From contig JANPAS010000083.1 in assembly GCA_031430035.1 (NCBI GenBank), forward strand, positions 1 to 64,000: DNA of 64,000 nt, in the 5' to 3' direction. The notes beneath the pieces were generated by a model that did no database searches, was not told the origin of the DNA, and saw nothing but the letters and a program-made list of their open reading frames with translations. Source of the DNA: JASGCK01 sp031430035 (GTDB lineage Bacteria; Pseudomonadota; Gammaproteobacteria; Burkholderiales; Burkholderiaceae_C). This document shows, in pieces, positions 1 to 9,205 of this stretch (the first letter of the stretch is position 1; the number at the start of each line of letters is the position of its first letter). The position numbers were made by a program, and so were the translations under genes.

Positions 1-399
1 CGTGATGATCGTGTGCAGGCTTTAGGAGGCTTTAAAGAGGCTTGCGAGCGTGGTGATAAGGCAGCCAAAGGCTCGCGACTGACACATGAAAAACTGATCG
101 CTTTTATTGAACGTAATTATTTAAGCGAAGTGGATGAACGAGGCGTGGCGCAGTGGTTTTTTCAAAATGGTCCACAGCGCGTGTATGTGGACCTAGCCGC
201 GACGCCTTATATCTGGAGACTTGGGGCTGATTTTTCGATTCTGTCGCACACAGGCTTGACTGCGCAGTATGAGTCGTGCGAGCTAGACGATGCGGGACGT
301 GTCTATCTCAAAACAGATGTGGGATTTGGTTTGGTGCACACGCAAGATGTGCACATTGCCGCCGAAGCGATTGACCAAGGGGTGTGGTCAATTATTTAG
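1..399 (+). CDS. Unrecognised conserved protein, C-terminal part
   Basis: The reading frame is open from the first base of the window, so the gene very probably starts upstream; a GTG at 13 could be an internal start. About 132 residues are visible. I see no signal peptide, membrane segment or catalytic motif. A block around FFQNGPQRVYVDL looks conserved, and I recall similar uncharacterised proteins in Burkholderiales, but I cannot assign a family with certainty. The stop overlaps the convergent cytochrome gene by 8 bp. Function unknown. Confidence 0.7.
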   Translation, partial: RDDRVQALGGFKEACERGDKAAKGSRLTHEKLIAFIERNYLSEVDERGVAQWFFQNGPQRVYVDLAATPYIWRLGADFSILSHTGLTAQYESCELDDAGRVYLKTDVGFGLVHTQDVHIAAEAIDQGVWSII

Positions 400-919
400 T
401 AGCCGCCACAGTTGGGCGATCCGGCACTGGCAACTTAGCGCCAGCAGCATTTGCCATAAAGACCACGGCGCGGCCAATTTCGATGTCATCAAAATCACCA
501 CCGCCCTGTGCGCCCATATTGCCCTTGCCTTTAAGGGCAGAAGTGAGCAGTACCGCATAACCTTTGCCAATACGAGCACCCCACGCGCCCTTGTCCGCAA
601 ACTTAGGTGCACCTGCTGCGCCAGAGCCGTGGCAGGCCACACACTGTGCCTTGTAGACTTCTTCGCCAGATTTCAAGGGGCCGTTCGCATCTTTAATTTC
701 GACCGTGCCCACTTTGGCAATGCGCTGCTCGACAGATTTTCCAGGGTCAACCGCACCAGCCACGGGTTTGAACTGGGTGCTCACCACATAGACCAAACCG
801 ATGATGCCAAACACGGGCACAACAAAGGAGTAAATGATCGCCAGCAAGAATTGCTTAGGCGTTTTAACAGGGCCAGTATGGTCTTCGGCGTGCGCAGATG
901 TGTTGTGGTTATCGCTCAT
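392..919 (-). CDS. Membrane-anchored monoheme cytochrome c (cytochrome c5-like)
   Basis: A 175-residue protein from the ATG at 919. An upstream in-frame start at 961 would add 14 residues of non-family sequence and is less likely. After a short polar N-terminus there is one hydrophobic segment (about residues 24-45, LLAIIYSFVVPVFGIIGLVY), expected to anchor the protein with its C-terminal domain in the periplasm. One heme-binding CVACHG motif follows, with a downstream Met (NMGAQGG) as a candidate axial ligand. Family knowledge points to an electron carrier of the cytochrome c5 type, probably to a terminal oxidase. The partner is not visible here. The gene is convergent with the upstream gene and divergent from tRNA-Arg. 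Confidence 0.85.
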   Translation of the reverse strand: MSDNHNTSAHAEDHTGPVKTPKQFLLAIIYSFVVPVFGIIGLVYVVSTQFKPVAGAVDPGKSVEQRIAKVGTVEIKDANGPLKSGEEVYKAQCVACHGSGAAGAPKFADKGAWGARIGKGYAVLLTSALKGKGNMGAQGGGDFDDIEIGRAVVFMANAAGAKLPVPDRPTVAATK

Positions 920-999
920 TACGGTCAATTCTCGAGATAAATGGGAAAAACTAACCTTCAATTATAAGAGCAAGCCCTACAATCAGCAGCTTCTAACGT

Positions 1000-1075
1000 G
1001 CGGCTGTAGCTCAGTGGATAGAGTATTGGCCTCCGAAGCCAAGGGTCGTGGGTTCGATCCCCGCCAGCCGCACCA
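1000..1075 (+). tRNA. tRNA-Arg (anticodon CCG)
   Basis: This 76-nt sequence folds as a standard cloverleaf. The acceptor arm GCGGCTG pairs with CAGCCGC, the D-arm starts GCTCAGTGG, the anticodon stem TTGGC/GCCAA carries loop CTCCGAA with anticodon CCG, and the T-arm is GTGGGTTCGATCCCCGC. The CCA end is encoded at 1073-1075. It decodes the Arg codon CGG. No integrase gene or repeated 3-prime end is seen nearby, so there is no sign that it serves as an attachment site. Confidence 0.97.
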
Positions 1076-1089
1076 AGTTCCCTCTTGGC

Positions 1090-1824
1090 TTACGCCATAA
1101 ACATACCGCCGTTCACGTGCAGCTCTTGCCCCGTGACGTAGGCTGCGCCGTTGCCAGCCAAGTACGACACTGCGGCAGCAATATCTTCGGGCTTGCCGAG
1201 TGCGCCTAGCGGAATTTGGCTCAGTAGCGCTTTTTGCTGCTCTTCGCTCAATCCCGCGGTCATATCCGTTTGAATGAAGCCGGGTGCTACGCAGTTCACC
1301 GTGATATTGCGTGAGCCTAGCTCTCGCGCCAGTGCGCGGGTCATGCCTGCCACGCCTGCCTTGGCTGCCGCGTAGTTGGCTTGCCCCGGGTTGCCCGATG
1401 CGCCCACCACGCTGGTGATGCTGATGATGCGACCCATGCGTTGTTTCATCATGGGGCGAATGGCGGCGCGCGATAACCTAAAGACTGAGCGCAAATTGGT
1501 GTTGACCACAGCATCCCAGTCGTCGTCTTTGAGGCGCATCGCTAGCATGTCGCGTGTAATCCCTGCGTTGTTGACCAGCACGTGCAGACCGCCGTAAGTT
1601 TTGACGATGTCGTCGATCAATGCGTCCGAGGCCTCGTCGTCCGTGACGTTCAGCACTTTGCCGATGACTCCAGTGGCTGTGATTTTGGCTGCACCATCCA
1701 CAGAAGTTGCCGTGCCGATGACAGTAAAACCATCTTTGAGAAGTTGCGCCGCAATTGCAGCGCCGATGCCGCGAGTGGCGCCCGTGACTAGTGCAATTTT
1801 TTGTGTGGGTGTATCCGTTGTCAT
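1090..1824 (-). CDS. fabG: FabG-type 3-oxoacyl-ACP reductase (SDR family)
   Basis: A 244-residue classical short-chain dehydrogenase/reductase of normal FabG length. The NAD(P)-binding TGATRGIG motif lies near residue 15, NNAG near 87, and the catalytic Ser-Tyr-Lys set is present as SITSVVG and YAAAK. The C-terminus VTGQELHVNGGMFMA is the usual FabG ending. Such enzymes reduce 3-oxoacyl-ACP in fatty acid elongation in the cytoplasm. The gene is not in a fab operon (no acpP, fabD or fabF nearby). It could therefore instead be an acetoacetyl-CoA reductase or an accessory FabG paralogue. It starts 21 bp downstream of the cobW-type gene on the same strand and may be co-transcribed with it. Confidence 0.88.
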   Translation of the reverse strand: MTTDTPTQKIALVTGATRGIGAAIAAQLLKDGFTVIGTATSVDGAAKITATGVIGKVLNVTDDEASDALIDDIVKTYGGLHVLVNNAGITRDMLAMRLKDDDWDAVVNTNLRSVFRLSRAAIRPMMKQRMGRIISITSVVGASGNPGQANYAAAKAGVAGMTRALARELGSRNITVNCVAPGFIQTDMTAGLSEEQQKALLSQIPLGALGKPEDIAAAVSYLAGNGAAYVTGQELHVNGGMFMA

Positions 1825-1845
1825 GTCGATTCTTTCAATGAAAGC

Positions 1846-2952
1846 TTACGCGTAGCAGTTCTCAAGCCCTTGCAACAAGATGTCTTTTGGCAAATCAATA
1901 CCAATAAACACCATCTTGCTATTTCGCACTTCGTCTTTAGCCCATGCAGGCCCTAGGTCGCTGCCCATGAGTTGGTGCACGCCTTGGAAAATCACTTTAC
2001 GGTCGGTGCCCTTCATGTTCAAAACGCCTTTGTAGCGCAGCATTTTGGGACCGTAGATATTGACAATTGCACCCAAGAAATCTTCCAGCTTGGCAGGGTC
2101 GAGTGCCTTGTTAGCACGGAAGACAAAGCTCTTCACATCGTCGTCTGTATGGTGATGGTGCAGGTGTTGTTCGCCATGGTCGTGCCCACAATGCTCGTCG
2201 TGCACATGTCCTGCTTCGCCGTGTTTTGGAGCGTGATTGTGCGAGGGATGATCGCAATGCTCATCATGCGCGTGGTCGTGGTGGTGATGTTCTTCGACTT
2301 TCAAAAAGTCAGGATCAAGGTCTAACTTGGCATTTAAATTAAAACCGTGCAAGTCAAAGACTTCACTAATTTTGATGTCACCAAAATGCACCGTGCGCTG
2401 CGGGGCACGTGGGTTCATGTGCTTGAGGCGATGCTGGAGTGCCTCTAAATTCGCAGCGCTGACTAACTCCGATTTACTAATGAACAATTGATCGGCAAAA
2501 CCCACTTGACGACGCGCTTCTTGGCGCGTGTTGAGCTGGTCGGCAGCGTGAACCGCATCTACCAAAGTGAGAATGGAATCGAGCAAATAGCTTTCAGCAA
2601 TCACGTCGTCCATAAAGAAGGTTTGCGCCACAGGACCGGGGTCGGCAAGGCCTGTGGTTTCGATCACGATGCGGTCAAAGTCGAGTTCACCTTTGCGTTT
2701 TTTCTCAGCCAATTCAGTCAAGGTGGTACGTAAATCTTCGCGGATGGTGCAGCACACGCAACCATTGCTCATTTGGATGATTTGCTCTTTGGTGTCGCTG
2801 ACCAAGATGTCGCTGTCGATGTTTTCTTCGCCAAATTCGTTTTCAATCACGGCGATTTTTTGCCCGTGCGCCTCCGACAAAATACGTTTGAGTAGCGTGG
2901 TTTTGCCAGAACCTAAAAAGCCAGTGAGGATGGTTGCGGGGATGAGTGCCAT
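1846..2952 (-). CDS. CobW/ZNG-family GTPase, His-rich metal chaperone
   Basis: A 368-residue G3E-family GTPase. The Walker A GFLGSGKTTLL lies at about residues 11-21, the CVCC metal-binding motif at 65-68, and the family ETTGLADP motif near 100. A CobW C-terminal domain fills roughly 285-365. Between the domains, at about residues 221-275, is a very His/Asp/Cys-rich stretch with repeated HxHDHxH and DEHCGHDH units, expected to bind Zn(II) or another divalent metal. No cobalamin synthesis genes are nearby, which favours a metal-homeostasis (ZNG1/YjiA-like) role over cobaltochelatase insertion. The start ATG at 2952 fits the family N-terminus. Confidence 0.9.
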   Translation of the reverse strand: MALIPATILTGFLGSGKTTLLKRILSEAHGQKIAVIENEFGEENIDSDILVSDTKEQIIQMSNGCVCCTIREDLRTTLTELAEKKRKGELDFDRIVIETTGLADPGPVAQTFFMDDVIAESYLLDSILTLVDAVHAADQLNTRQEARRQVGFADQLFISKSELVSAANLEALQHRLKHMNPRAPQRTVHFGDIKISEVFDLHGFNLNAKLDLDPDFLKVEEHHHHDHAHDEHCDHPSHNHAPKHGEAGHVHDEHCGHDHGEQHLHHHHTDDDVKSFVFRANKALDPAKLEDFLGAIVNIYGPKMLRYKGVLNMKGTDRKVIFQGVHQLMGSDLGPAWAKDEVRNSKMVFIGIDLPKDILLQGLENCYA

Positions 2953-3086
2953 GTTGAATCTATTGTGTTTGGTGAAAGGTTGATTTTATCGGGCTGTCAC
3001 GCGATAGCACCTGATTGTCCGTAGTTAGGAGCTAACCGTTAGACTTTCAAGCTCGCTTACATTTTTATTTCTATAAGGAGTCCCTC

Positions 3087-3881
3087 ATGCGCAATTTATT
3101 ATTAGCCCTCGTTTTAGGTATTTCCAGTCTTTCGGCGCTTGCACAGACTAAGCCTATGGTTAAGGATTTTGGTGCAGAGTTGCCCCGCTCGACTATTTAC
3201 ATTGGGAACAGCTTTTTTTACTACAACAACGGCATACATTCGCAAATTGGGCAACTTGTCACGGCTAGTAAGTCTGGCCTAAGAAGCCGCAATGTCATGG
3301 CAACCATTGGCGGGTCGGGTTTGGATTGGCACGATGTCGAGTCCTACTTCCGACCGAATGCAATTAGCCGCTATTCGTTTGATGCAGGCAACAACGTCGT
3401 GTTCAATAAGATCGATAGGTTGTTTGATGCGGCTGTGCTGATGGATTGCAGCCAGTGCCCACTTCACCCGCAGCTAAGTGGGATCTTCACCGAATACGCC
3501 AAAAAGCACAGTGATACGGTTCGTAAATTTGGCACTAAACCCGTTTTGTTTATGTCATGGGCGTATCAAGATGTGCCTGAAATGACCGCGCAGCTGGCCG
3601 AGGCGTACACCAAGGCAGGTAACGATAACGGCGCACTCGTCATACCTGCTGGGCTTGCTTTTGCACGCTCGATTGCGCAAAAACCTGAATTAAATTTGTA
3701 TGTGGCCGATAAGCGCCATCCCACGTTGGCGGGCACTTACTTGGCTGCCTGCACCACTTATGCCACGTTGTACAAGCGCTCGCCTGTTGGTAGTTCGTAT
3801 ACCGCAGGGCTTGATGCGGCAACCGCGGCGCATCTACAAAACGTAGCTTGGGAGACTGTCCAGGAGTACTTTAAGCCGTAA
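3087..3881 (+). CDS. Exported SGNH-like hydrolase of unknown substrate
   Basis: A 264-residue protein with a clear Sec signal peptide (MRNLLLALVLGISSLSALAQ, cleavage after ALA). A strong ribosome binding site AAGGAG lies at 3075-3080. The mature N-terminus has YIGNSFFYYNNG, which resembles block I of SGNH/GDSL hydrolases with GNS in place of GDS. Near the C-terminus, ADKRHPTLAGTYLAA matches the block V Asp-x-x-His pattern, so Ser and Asp/His candidates are present. SGNH enzymes are esterases or acyltransferases acting in the periplasm; the substrate cannot be told from sequence. The last 11 bp overlap the convergent engB end. Confidence 0.7.
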   Translation: MRNLLLALVLGISSLSALAQTKPMVKDFGAELPRSTIYIGNSFFYYNNGIHSQIGQLVTASKSGLRSRNVMATIGGSGLDWHDVESYFRPNAISRYSFDAGNNVVFNKIDRLFDAAVLMDCSQCPLHPQLSGIFTEYAKKHSDTVRKFGTKPVLFMSWAYQDVPEMTAQLAEAYTKAGNDNGALVIPAGLAFARSIAQKPELNLYVADKRHPTLAGTYLAACTTYATLYKRSPVGSSYTAGLDAATAAHLQNVAWETVQEYFKP

Positions 3882-4545
3882 GTGATGGAGCTGGGATGGG
3901 CGCCGCATCAGTTGCTGGGCGCGTCCACTCCCACAAAAGCCGCCCCACGGACTCAAGCCCTTGCTTCTTGAGTGCCGAAAAGAGGCGCACTTCGCCGCCG
4001 CCAGCGTTGAGTTTGGCAATCGACAGCGCCTTGGACGCCTCGGTTTTGTTCAGCTTGTCGGATTTGGTGAGTACCACTAAAAACTTGAGTCCCGCCTCCA
4101 CACGCGGGCGCAGCATCTCTAGCAGCGCTTCATCGTAGTCGGTCAGGCCGTGACGTGGATCGCACATCAAAACCACGGCTTTCAGGTTCTCGCGCGTGAT
4201 GAGATAGTTCGCCATCACCGCCTGCCAGCGTGCCTTGTCCGCCTTGGACACCGCCGCGTAGCCATAGCCTGGCAGGTCGGCAAACACCGCATCATTGATT
4301 TTTTGCTTACCCAGCGCAAACAGATTGATACTCTGCGTGCGCCCTGGTGTTTTGGAGGCGTAAGCGAGGCGATGCTGCTGCGTCAGCGTATTGATACAGG
4401 TTGATTTACCAGCGTTAGATCTGCCCACAAAAGCAATTTCAGGCAGGTCGTGGGCGGGGAGAAACTCCAGCTTTGGGGCTGTGGTGAGGAACTTGGCGGT
4501 ATGTAGCCAGCCCATGATTTGTTTGTCCGTGAGTGTTTCAAGCAT
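3871..4545 (-). CDS. engB: Ribosome biogenesis GTPase EngB/YsxC
   Basis: A TRAFAC GTPase of EngB type, 224 residues from the ATG at 4545 (an upstream start at 4581 adds 12 residues and would abut the divergent cytochrome gene). The G1 motif is GRSNAGKST, the G3 DLPGYGYA and the G4 TKSDK, all intact and in order. The family acts in late assembly of the 50S subunit and is usually essential. The product's C-terminus is longer and more Ala/Pro-rich than in E. coli. Being beside the cytochrome c4 gene and divergent from it is a common betaproteobacterial arrangement. Confidence 0.95.
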   Translation of the reverse strand: MLETLTDKQIMGWLHTAKFLTTAPKLEFLPAHDLPEIAFVGRSNAGKSTCINTLTQQHRLAYASKTPGRTQSINLFALGKQKINDAVFADLPGYGYAAVSKADKARWQAVMANYLITRENLKAVVLMCDPRHGLTDYDEALLEMLRPRVEAGLKFLVVLTKSDKLNKTEASKALSIAKLNAGGGEVRLFSALKKQGLESVGRLLWEWTRPATDAAPIPAPSLTA

Positions 4546-4605
4546 GATGCATTGTAAAATGCGAGGCTGTACTTTCCCCATTTGCCTAACTATTCTTTTT
4601 GCGCC

Positions 4606-5253
4606 ATGAAGTTACTTGCTGCTCTCATCGTCTCGACATCCCTCATTTCCAGCTTTTCTTTTGCTAATGAGCCTGCTAAACCAGCTGCCACGCCAGCTGC
4701 TGCAAAAGTAGCTAAGCCCGACTTGAACGCTGGGTCCGCCAAGTTTGCTGCGGTTTGTGCCAGCTGCCACAACGCTGATGGCAACTCCGCCATTCCAGCG
4801 AATCCCAAGTTGGCGGGGCAACATCCTGAGTATCTACTTGAGCAATTGCGCGAATTCAAATCGGGCAAGCGTGCCAACCCTGTCATGGGCGGCATGGTGG
4901 CAGGTTTAACAGACGACGACATGCGCAATATCGCCTACTGGGCAGCGGCGCAAAAACCTAAGGCGGGCTTTGCCAAGAATGCAGAGCTTGTGAAGATGGG
5001 CGAAAAAATCTATAAGGGTGGCATTGCAGATCGCCAAGTGCCAGCTTGCGCAGGTTGCCACAGCCCAAGTGGTGCGGGCATTCCAAGCGTATACCCACGT
5101 TTGTCGGGTCAACATGCGGAATACGTAGCAGCGCAACTGACGGGCTTCCGTGATGGTACGCGTAAAAATAACGCGTCTATGAGTCAAGTGACTGCCAAGC
5201 TTAACGACAAAGAGATCAAAGCCTTGGCCGATTACGTGGCAGGTTTACGCTAA
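4606..5253 (+). CDS. Cytochrome c4, periplasmic diheme carrier
   Basis: A 215-residue precursor from the ATG at 4606; an earlier in-frame start at 4582 lacks a signal-like beginning. The N-terminal hydrophobic stretch LLAALIVSTSLISSFSFA is a Sec signal peptide, followed by an Ala/Pro linker. Two heme-binding motifs, CASCHN and CAGCHS, sit in two homologous halves, the cytochrome c4 hallmark. Met ligands are likely in NPVMGGM and NNASMSQ. It carries electrons from the bc1 complex to terminal oxidases. It is followed after 16 bp by resB, whose product helps mature such cytochromes. Confidence 0.94.
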   Translation: MKLLAALIVSTSLISSFSFANEPAKPAATPAAAKVAKPDLNAGSAKFAAVCASCHNADGNSAIPANPKLAGQHPEYLLEQLREFKSGKRANPVMGGMVAGLTDDDMRNIAYWAAAQKPKAGFAKNAELVKMGEKIYKGGIADRQVPACAGCHSPSGAGIPSVYPRLSGQHAEYVAAQLTGFRDGTRKNNASMSQVTAKLNDKEIKALADYVAGLR

Positions 5254-5269
5254 AACCGATCGACGTTTT

Positions 5270-7264
5270 GTGTCTGTTTCTACCCACGGGCTACGCCTAA
5301 AGCATACGGCTCGCTGGGTCCGCAACGCAGTCGAGCTACTTTCGGCGATGCGCTTTGCCATCGCGCTCTTGACCGTCATTTGCATTGCCAGCATCATTGG
5401 CACGGTCTTAAAGCAGCAAGAGCCTTTTGGCAATTACGTCAATCAATTTGGTCCGTTTTGGGCGGAAGTCTTTGCCAAGCTTTCTCTCTTCGCGGTCTAT
5501 AGCGCTTGGTGGTTTTTGCTGATTCTGTTGTTCCTCGTCATCAGCACCAGCTTGTGCGTGGCACGCAATACACCTCAAATCCTGCGTGACCTCCAGAACT
5601 TTAAAGAGCACCTGCGCGAGCAAAGTTTTAAAGCCTTTGCTCACAATGCCACGTGGACTGTGGCCTCGCAAGGCGCGGCCTCTGTAGGCCACATCCAGCA
5701 AGCCTTTGCAGGCATCGGCTGGAAAATCAAAACACAAGAGCGATCTGACGGCACACTCATCGCCGCCAAAACGGGCGGCGGTCACAAGATCGGCTACATC
5801 GCTGCGCACAGCGCCATCGTGCTCGTTTGCATTGGCGGCTTGCTGGACGGCGACATGCTGACGCGCGCGCAAATGTGGTGGGGCAATAAGGTCGTGTTCA
5901 CAGGTGGCGGCATGATTGCCGATGTGCCTGAGACCTCACGCTTATCAAAAAGCAACCCCGCCTTCCGTGCCAATCTTTTGGTGGCGGAAGGGCAAACCGC
6001 GGGCACAGCGATTCTTCAGCAACCGACAGGTGTGCTGCTGCAAGATTTGCCGTTTTCGATTGAGCTTAAAAAATTCATCGTCGAACATTACTCCACGGGC
6101 ATGCCCAAGCTGTTTGCTAGTGACATCGTGATTCACGACAAAACCACAGGCGAAAAAACCACTGCCCGCGTCGAGGTCAATCATCCTGTCAGTTACAAAG
6201 GCGTGAACATTTTTCAATCTAGCTTTGACGACGGCGGATCGCGCGTCAAGTTGCAGTCTGTTCCGATTGCGCAGGGCGGCAAATCCATTGAACTAGAAGG
6301 CACGATTGGCTCAAATAGCGCGCTGACGAATGGCACAGACAAAATGACGTTGGAGTACACGGCGCTGCGCGTATTGAACGTCGAGACCTTTGGTAAAAAA
6401 GACTTACGCAACGTAGGCCCTTCGATTACCTACAAATTGCGCGACGCGGCAGGGCAAGCACGCGAGTTTCACAATTACATGTTGCCGATCAAGTTTACGG
6501 ATAGCGAAACGGCCGTGCATCTGGTCGGCGTGCGTGACACGCCAGCAGAACCCTTTCGCTATTGGCGCATTCCGTCCGACGACAAAGGCACGGTGAACGG
6601 TTTTTTGCGTCTCAGCCAAGCCGTGCAAAGCGCGCCAGCCACGCAAGCGGCGATCCAGCGTTATCTAGTTAAAGCAAGCGATCCCGCGAAGCCTGATATG
6701 AAAGCGGCACTGCAAACGTCCAGTGAACGTGTGATGACACTCTTTGCAGATGGTGGTTTGCAAGGCATTGCCGATTTTTTAGAAAAAAATGTGCCAGAAG
6801 ACCAGCGCATTAAAACCAGCGAAGTGTTGATTCGTATTTTGAATGGTGTTCTCTACGAACTCGCTGCGCCAAATGTGATTTCTGCCGATGTCCGTGACAA
6901 ACCCGATTGGCTCAATCAAGCCGTACTGGCGCTATCGGATGCCAAGGCGTATCCAGCGCCGATGATCTTTCAGCTCAAAGATTTCACGCAAGTGCAAGCC
7001 AGTGTTTTTCAAGTCGCCAAAGCACCAGGTCAAACCATTGTGTACACAGGCGCGGTGCTGCTCATCATTGGCGTGTTTTTTATGCTCTTCGTGCGCGAAC
7101 GCCGCGTGTGGGTGTGGGTCAAGCCCAGTATGGATGAGGCTTCCGAGCTCGCTACAGGCGCGCACATCAGCATGGCGTACGCCACCAATCGCAAAACGAT
7201 GCAAAGCGATCAGGAGTTTGAGCGACTTCATACACAACTAAGTCAGCAGCTCGGGCAGACGTAA
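5270..7264 (+). CDS. resB: System II cytochrome c maturation protein ResB/Ccs1
   Basis: A 664-residue membrane protein starting at a GTG (5270). The first ATG, at 5348, would remove conserved N-terminal residues, so GTG is preferred. Transmembrane segments are visible near residues 27-45, 75-95 and 165-185, then a large periplasmic domain and a final segment around 585-605 (IVYTGAVLLIIGVFFMLFV). This is the ResB layout. With CcsA it delivers and attaches heme to apocytochromes c on the periplasmic face. Its partner gene ccsA is normally next door but lies about 31 kb away at 38063. A radical SAM gene follows after only 3 bp. Confidence 0.93.
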   Translation: MSVSTHGLRLKHTARWVRNAVELLSAMRFAIALLTVICIASIIGTVLKQQEPFGNYVNQFGPFWAEVFAKLSLFAVYSAWWFLLILLFLVISTSLCVARNTPQILRDLQNFKEHLREQSFKAFAHNATWTVASQGAASVGHIQQAFAGIGWKIKTQERSDGTLIAAKTGGGHKIGYIAAHSAIVLVCIGGLLDGDMLTRAQMWWGNKVVFTGGGMIADVPETSRLSKSNPAFRANLLVAEGQTAGTAILQQPTGVLLQDLPFSIELKKFIVEHYSTGMPKLFASDIVIHDKTTGEKTTARVEVNHPVSYKGVNIFQSSFDDGGSRVKLQSVPIAQGGKSIELEGTIGSNSALTNGTDKMTLEYTALRVLNVETFGKKDLRNVGPSITYKLRDAAGQAREFHNYMLPIKFTDSETAVHLVGVRDTPAEPFRYWRIPSDDKGTVNGFLRLSQAVQSAPATQAAIQRYLVKASDPAKPDMKAALQTSSERVMTLFADGGLQGIADFLEKNVPEDQRIKTSEVLIRILNGVLYELAAPNVISADVRDKPDWLNQAVLALSDAKAYPAPMIFQLKDFTQVQASVFQVAKAPGQTIVYTGAVLLIIGVFFMLFVRERRVWVWVKPSMDEASELATGAHISMAYATNRKTMQSDQEFERLHTQLSQQLGQT

Positions 7265-7267
7265 ATC

Positions 7268-9205
7268 ATGAAAATCCTGTCATTGATTCCCCCGATGACG
7301 CAGCTCAATACGCCGTATCCATCGACGGCGTATCTCACGGGGTTTTTGCGCTCACGCGGTTTTGAGGCTGTGCAAGAGGATTTGGCGCTGGCGCTGGTTT
7401 TAAAGCTCTTGTCTAAAGAAGGTTTGGCCAATATCCATAAGGCCTCTGAGACATTATTGGCTGGCAAGCCACAGCAGAATTGGCCTAGCAGCTTGCACTC
7501 GTTTATGGATCAGTACAGCCAGTACGCATCCACCATTGACGCAGTGATTCGGTTTTTGCAAGGCGGCGACTCCACGCTGGCTCACCGCATTGGTGCTCGT
7601 GGTTTTTTGCCTGAAGGTCCACGTTTTGATTCGCTTGAAGCTTATGCCGACGATGAAGGTGCTGATCCGCTCGCTTGGGCGTTTGGTGCATTGGGTGCGC
7701 AAGACCGTGCACGGCACATTGCCACGCTGTACTTGAATGATCTTGCGGACGTGATTAAACACGCCGTTGACCCGCGCTTTGAGTTTGTGCGTTACGCCGA
7801 AAAATTAGCTGCTTCGCAAGCCACGTTTGATCCGCTAGCTGCGGCGCTGGCTGCGCCGCACAACTTGGTGGATAGGGCCCTTGAAGCGCTCACGCTTGCC
7901 GCAGTCAACCGACATCAACCCACGATGGTCTTGATCTCTGTGCCTTTTCCTGGCGCGGTCTACGCGGCGTTTCGAATCGCGCAGACGATTAAAAAACATC
8001 ATCCAAATATCACACTAGAACTAGGCGGTGGCTTCGTCAATACCGAGCTGCGCGAGCTGTCCGAGCCTCGCGTGTTTGACTATTTCGATTACGTCACGCT
8101 GGACGCAGGCGAGCGCCCGCTCTTGGCGCTTATCGAGCATCTGCAAGGCAAACGCTCGCTGCAGCGATTGGTTCGGACCTTTCACCGTGTGGAGGGTGTT
8201 GTTCAGTACACTAATTTTGTCGAGCCCGACATTGCATTCGATGACGTGGGCACACCAACATGGGATGGCTTGCCGCTTGCCAAATACCTCTCGCTGCTTG
8301 ATATGCTCAATCCCATGCATCGCTTGTGGAGCGATGGGCGCTGGAACAAGCTCACTGTGGCGCACGGTTGCTATTGGAAGAAGTGCAGTTTTTGCGATGT
8401 GAGCTTGGATTACATCTCGCGCTACGACGCAGCAAGCGCTGAAACATTGGTGAATCGCGTCGAAGAAATCATCAAGGAGACGGGGCAAACGGGCTTTCAT
8501 TTAGTGGATGAAGCCGCACCGCCAAAATCACTCAAAGCTTTTAGCCATGAGCTCTTGCAGAGGAACGTCAGCATTTCGTGGTGGGGCAATGTACGGTTTG
8601 AAAAATCGTTCACACCAGGCCTCTGCAACCTGATGGCGGACAGTGGCTGCATCGCTATTTCGGGTGGATTAGAAGTCGCGTCTGACAGACTACTGAAGCT
8701 GATGAAAAAGGGCGTGTCCGTCGCACAAGTGGCGCGTGTCACCAAAGCGTTTAGCGACGCGGGCATCTTGGTGCATGCGTATTTGATGTACGGCTTCCCC
8801 ACGCAAACCGTGCAAGACACGGTGGACAGTTTGGAGTACGTGCGCCAGCTTTTTGCAGCAGGTTGCATCCAGTCGGGCTACTTCCACCGCTTCACCTGCA
8901 CCGTGCATTCGCCTGTAGGCTTGAATCCAGAGGACTACGGCATCACGCTGCACCCTTTGCCACATTCTTTACTAGATGTGGCTTCTAAGCCAGTGTTTGC
9001 TAAAAATGATGTGCAGTTTGATGACCCGTCAGGTGTCGATCACGACGCGCTCGGTGTCGCGCTCAACAAGGCGCTCTACAACTACATGCATGGCATTGGA
9101 CTAGAAACTAACGTGCGCCAGTGGTTTGAGCAACGTGTGCCCAAGACGATAGTGGCGAAAGATTTTGTGGCGCAGGCATTACTGGACGTAACCCCCTCTC
9201 CCTAA
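7268..9205 (+). CDS. B12-binding radical SAM protein of unknown substrate
   Basis: A 645-residue protein. The first part (about 200-300) has the look of a cobalamin-binding Rossmann domain with ITLELGGGFVNTEL and TLDAGERPL. It is followed by a radical SAM core with the cysteines in GCYWKKCSFCD, spaced Cys-x4-Cys-x2-Cys rather than the common x3-x2. Further core features are LVDEAAPPK, GCIAISGGLE and YLMYGFPTQT. Such proteins use S-adenosylmethionine and a 4Fe-4S cluster for radical methylations or rearrangements; no substrate can be assigned. The start lies 3 bp after resB, so it would be read from the same transcript, although it is not part of the usual cytochrome c maturation set. Confidence 0.82.
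   Translation: MKILSLIPPMTQLNTPYPSTAYLTGFLRSRGFEAVQEDLALALVLKLLSKEGLANIHKASETLLAGKPQQNWPSSLHSFMDQYSQYASTIDAVIRFLQGGDSTLAHRIGARGFLPEGPRFDSLEAYADDEGADPLAWAFGALGAQDRARHIATLYLNDLADVIKHAVDPRFEFVRYAEKLAASQATFDPLAAALAAPHNLVDRALEALTLAAVNRHQPTMVLISVPFPGAVYAAFRIAQTIKKHHPNITLELGGGFVNTELRELSEPRVFDYFDYVTLDAGERPLLALIEHLQGKRSLQRLVRTFHRVEGVVQYTNFVEPDIAFDDVGTPTWDGLPLAKYLSLLDMLNPMHRLWSDGRWNKLTVAHGCYWKKCSFCDVSLDYISRYDAASAETLVNRVEEIIKETGQTGFHLVDEAAPPKSLKAFSHELLQRNVSISWWGNVRFEKSFTPGLCNLMADSGCIAISGGLEVASDRLLKLMKKGVSVAQVARVTKAFSDAGILVHAYLMYGFPTQTVQDTVDSLEYVRQLFAAGCIQSGYFHRFTCTVHSPVGLNPEDYGITLHPLPHSLLDVASKPVFAKNDVQFDDPSGVDHDALGVALNKALYNYMHGIGLETNVRQWFEQRVPKTIVAKDFVAQALLDVTPSP

Noticed and set aside
1000..1075. tRNA-Arg as an island attachment site
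   Set aside because: No integrase and no duplicated tRNA end found in the window.
834..1100. Open frame across the tRNA-Arg gene
   Set aside because: It translates the tRNA itself and the reverse of the cytochrome N-terminus; not a gene.
2100..2300. Tandem CAT/GTG-rich DNA that could be taken for a simple repeat
   Set aside because: It is the His-rich metal-binding loop of the CobW-type GTPase in coding frame.
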